Below, piece after piece: positions 63,301-64,000 of a stretch of 64,000 nucleotides of DNA. Origin of the DNA: Breviolum minutum Mf 1.05b.01 (taxonomy: Eukaryota > Sar > Dinophyceae > Suessiales > Symbiodiniaceae); contig DF241007.1 in assembly GCA_000507305.1 (NCBI GenBank), positions 29,192 to 93,191 of the forward strand, read 5' to 3'. The notes under the pieces were generated by a model. The model was not told the DNA's origin and made no database searches. It saw only the letters and a list, made by a program, of their open reading frames with translations. The position numbers and the translations under genes were made by a program. Position 1 is the stretch's first letter, and each line of letters opens with the position of its first letter.

Positions 63301-64000
63301 AGCTAGTTCCATGGTCGATCAGGTGATAGAAATGAAAAAGGTGTCCATCCTTGTTCTTCCATGAAATCCCATCCATAGAAACACGGTCGTTGAAATCAAG
63401 TGAGTCTTTCATTGCAGCAGGACGACTAATCTTGGGAGCTTGATGTTCTAAGCATGACGAACAACGAAAATCATCAACACCTTCGATCACTTCGGGTCGG
63501 AAGCCTTGCTGTTTCATGAGAATCTTCAAACGCTCAGCACTGATGTGACCCAAATTGCGGTGACACTTAGTGATCACCTCTCTCTCAGCTGCAGGCAACA
63601 CACAAAATTTGGGACCATGATGTTTACTAACAATGTCACAATGAACTCGGTCAGAAAAGGCTTTGTTCAAATCTAATTGCGATGGTTCTTCTGCAGCGAC
63701 TTCGGGTAACGGCCGTTCTGGTTCCAAGTGATCCTCTGGCATTGGATCTGAGATCACACTGGGATTGTCAATAGGATTACGTGCAAACACCGTTATACTA
63801 AGTCGAGCAGGGCATCCGGCTCTGATCAACTGTCGGTTGGACAAGGTACCCCATTCTTCCCAATCTTTGGTCACAATGATTTTACCACTATGACGGTGAA
63901 CACAAATGGTCTTTCTCCAAGGTGCATCACTGGAAAGAAGGTCCTTGGGGGGTGCTTGTAGTCGTTCAGTACCCCTACAAGATAACATCATCACCAGGGT
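60344..64000 (-). CDS. pol: Ty1/copia retrotransposon polyprotein (integrase, reverse transcriptase, RNase H), 5'-truncated by window edge
   Basis: The frame is open through the right edge, so the N-terminal gag and protease part is missing. Residue numbers count from 63994. A GAG-pre-integrase/zinc-binding motif (HRNLGH, then CSSC; residues 145-181) leads into the integrase core with D208 (SMDG), D267 (LVDSAG) and E303 (GRAERHGE). After an acidic linker (about 500-620) comes the copia-type reverse transcriptase: FSFDIRTAFLQG (D756) and HVDDG (D844, D845; most copia elements have YVDD). RNase H follows with FSDAS (D998), STLAAETMA (E1051) and HSGAQLADSLTK (D1160). No stop or frameshift interrupts 1,216 codons and all catalytic acids are present, so the element may be recently active. 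It inserts copies of itself by reverse transcription and integration; order integrase before RT places it in Copia/Pseudoviridae. Confidence 0.93.
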   Translation of the reverse strand, partial: TLVMMLSCRGTERLQAPPKDLLSSDAPWRKTICVHRHSGKIIVTKDWEEWGTLSNRQLIRAGCPARLSITVFARNPIDNPSVISDPMPEDHLEPERPLPEVAAEEPSQLDLNKAFSDRVHCDIVSKHHGPKFCVLPAAEREVITKCHRNLGHISAERLKILMKQQGFRPEVIEGVDDFRCSSCLEHQAPKISRPAAMKDSLDFNDRVSMDGISWKNKDGHLFHFYHLIDHGTSFHAAAIAPNRSSPSVIEFLGNFWISWAGAPAELLVDSAGELNSEELDVFCQGFNIRKSTTCPEAHWQNGRAERHGEILQQMLDKYQEEVPISSYHDLQQALWHCVQAKNACSLRRGFAPEVLVLGKHTRLPGSISGDDQIASHSLAESNLQQGQVFRENLAKREAARKAFWAADNNSALRRAVLRRTRPSRGHYRPGEWIMMWKKTEDPKGKWIGPAKVIVQEGNQTVWCTLSGRLFRCSPEQVRPVSAFEARQIEPIDPQVEQSILRQLQEVRAQNNTEQFQDLGMPSGSNTQAENVENPSPEGTSELQSESQPDLEPETQGNESVNEEIDPSLVPIPEASDSELITQALVCLDDDTCLQTSADEQLVWRFELTADMSDIQQWQSQEDFDDVFLVTAAKKQRVEVKLHELTKEEQEEMKVAKDSEIKNWISTKTVEKLLRNKVDPSQIMRCRWVLTWKPLDEEARIASGNPAKSRKAKARLVVLGFMDPSLDILQRDSPTMSRLSRMMVLQLIASKRWTLFSFDIRTAFLQGQPQKDRLLAIEPVPDLKGNEICKLTKSAYGLVDAPYLWYQALRKKLLELSFEESPFDPCVYILRDPKTGEPEGILGTHVDDGLGGGNSRFEEKIKELEATFPFGSRRTGQFTFTGIELQQHADKSISLSQSAYVKNIIPITISAERRKSDQMDVDDNERHALRALVGSLQYASVNTRPDLASKLSFLQSAISKAKVSDLIEGNRVLHEAKKDHDLTITIKSIPCSDLRFLAFSDASFSSPKNPDAHAGSIILSTHKEIGQNCKCPISPLSWGSKKIQRVVVSTLAAETMAMSSTLDQLSWLRLCWGWMLQPSCNWRKPEQALSELPESFASATYRAQNLPSSLAVTDPESLYDLVTRAAPPNCQEYRTMLHARAIKELIGEGVNLRWVHSGAQLADSLTKIMESSFLRETIRGGHYKLHDELEVLKARSNSRNRLKWLRNEGCQDACFLQNL

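Noticed and set aside
1-64000. tRNA, rRNA, snRNA or riboswitch genes
   Set aside because: I looked for obvious cloverleaf and conserved rRNA/U-RNA stretches and saw none; a covariance-model scan would be decisive.

Overview
The window looks like nuclear DNA of a dinoflagellate, most likely of the Suessiales (Symbiodiniaceae/Polarella group). The reasons are two genes built from highly uniform RCC1-type repeats with a ubiquitin-like tail, a Ty1/copia polyprotein with dinoflagellate-style motifs, moderate GC, very low density of long open frames, and intergenic/intronic DNA packed with dozens of short (80-170 bp) inverted-repeat elements. Nothing prokaryotic, organellar or viral is evident. The assignment is inference from sequence features; no database was searched.

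Layout. 0.2-1.7 kb and 7.5-8.9 kb carry two diverged copies of the same minus-strand RCC1-repeat gene, a segmental duplication about 7 kb apart. From 9 to 60 kb there is no long open frame apart from an ambiguous 0.66 kb plus-strand frame at 45.3-46.0 kb, and much of the DNA is short TIR elements of at least a dozen families (called A to S here), microsatellites and AT-rich spacers. At 60.3-64.0 kb a minus-strand copia retrotransposon polyprotein runs off the right edge.

Reading between the repeats, I find about thirty short coding-like segments (25-250 bp), almost all on the minus strand, many bounded by AG acceptors and GT/GC donors. They look like exons of one or more long, intron-rich genes in the same orientation as the RCC1 genes and the copia element. 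The clearest cluster (34.6-37.6 kb) ends in a stop codon and could be the 3' part of one gene. I recognise no product for any of them, and every boundary is a manual call.

The most interesting signal is how the inverted-repeat elements relate to these exons. In at least seven places (11.8, 16.7, 17.3, 22.3, 26.4, 29.9 and, less cleanly, 36.8 kb) the outer end of an element's terminal inverted repeat supplies or directly abuts the splice donor and acceptor on the minus strand, and removing the element joins two coding-like frames in phase. This is what introner (intron-generating) transposons would look like, with several unrelated TIR families doing the same thing in one locus. The idea needs RNA evidence.
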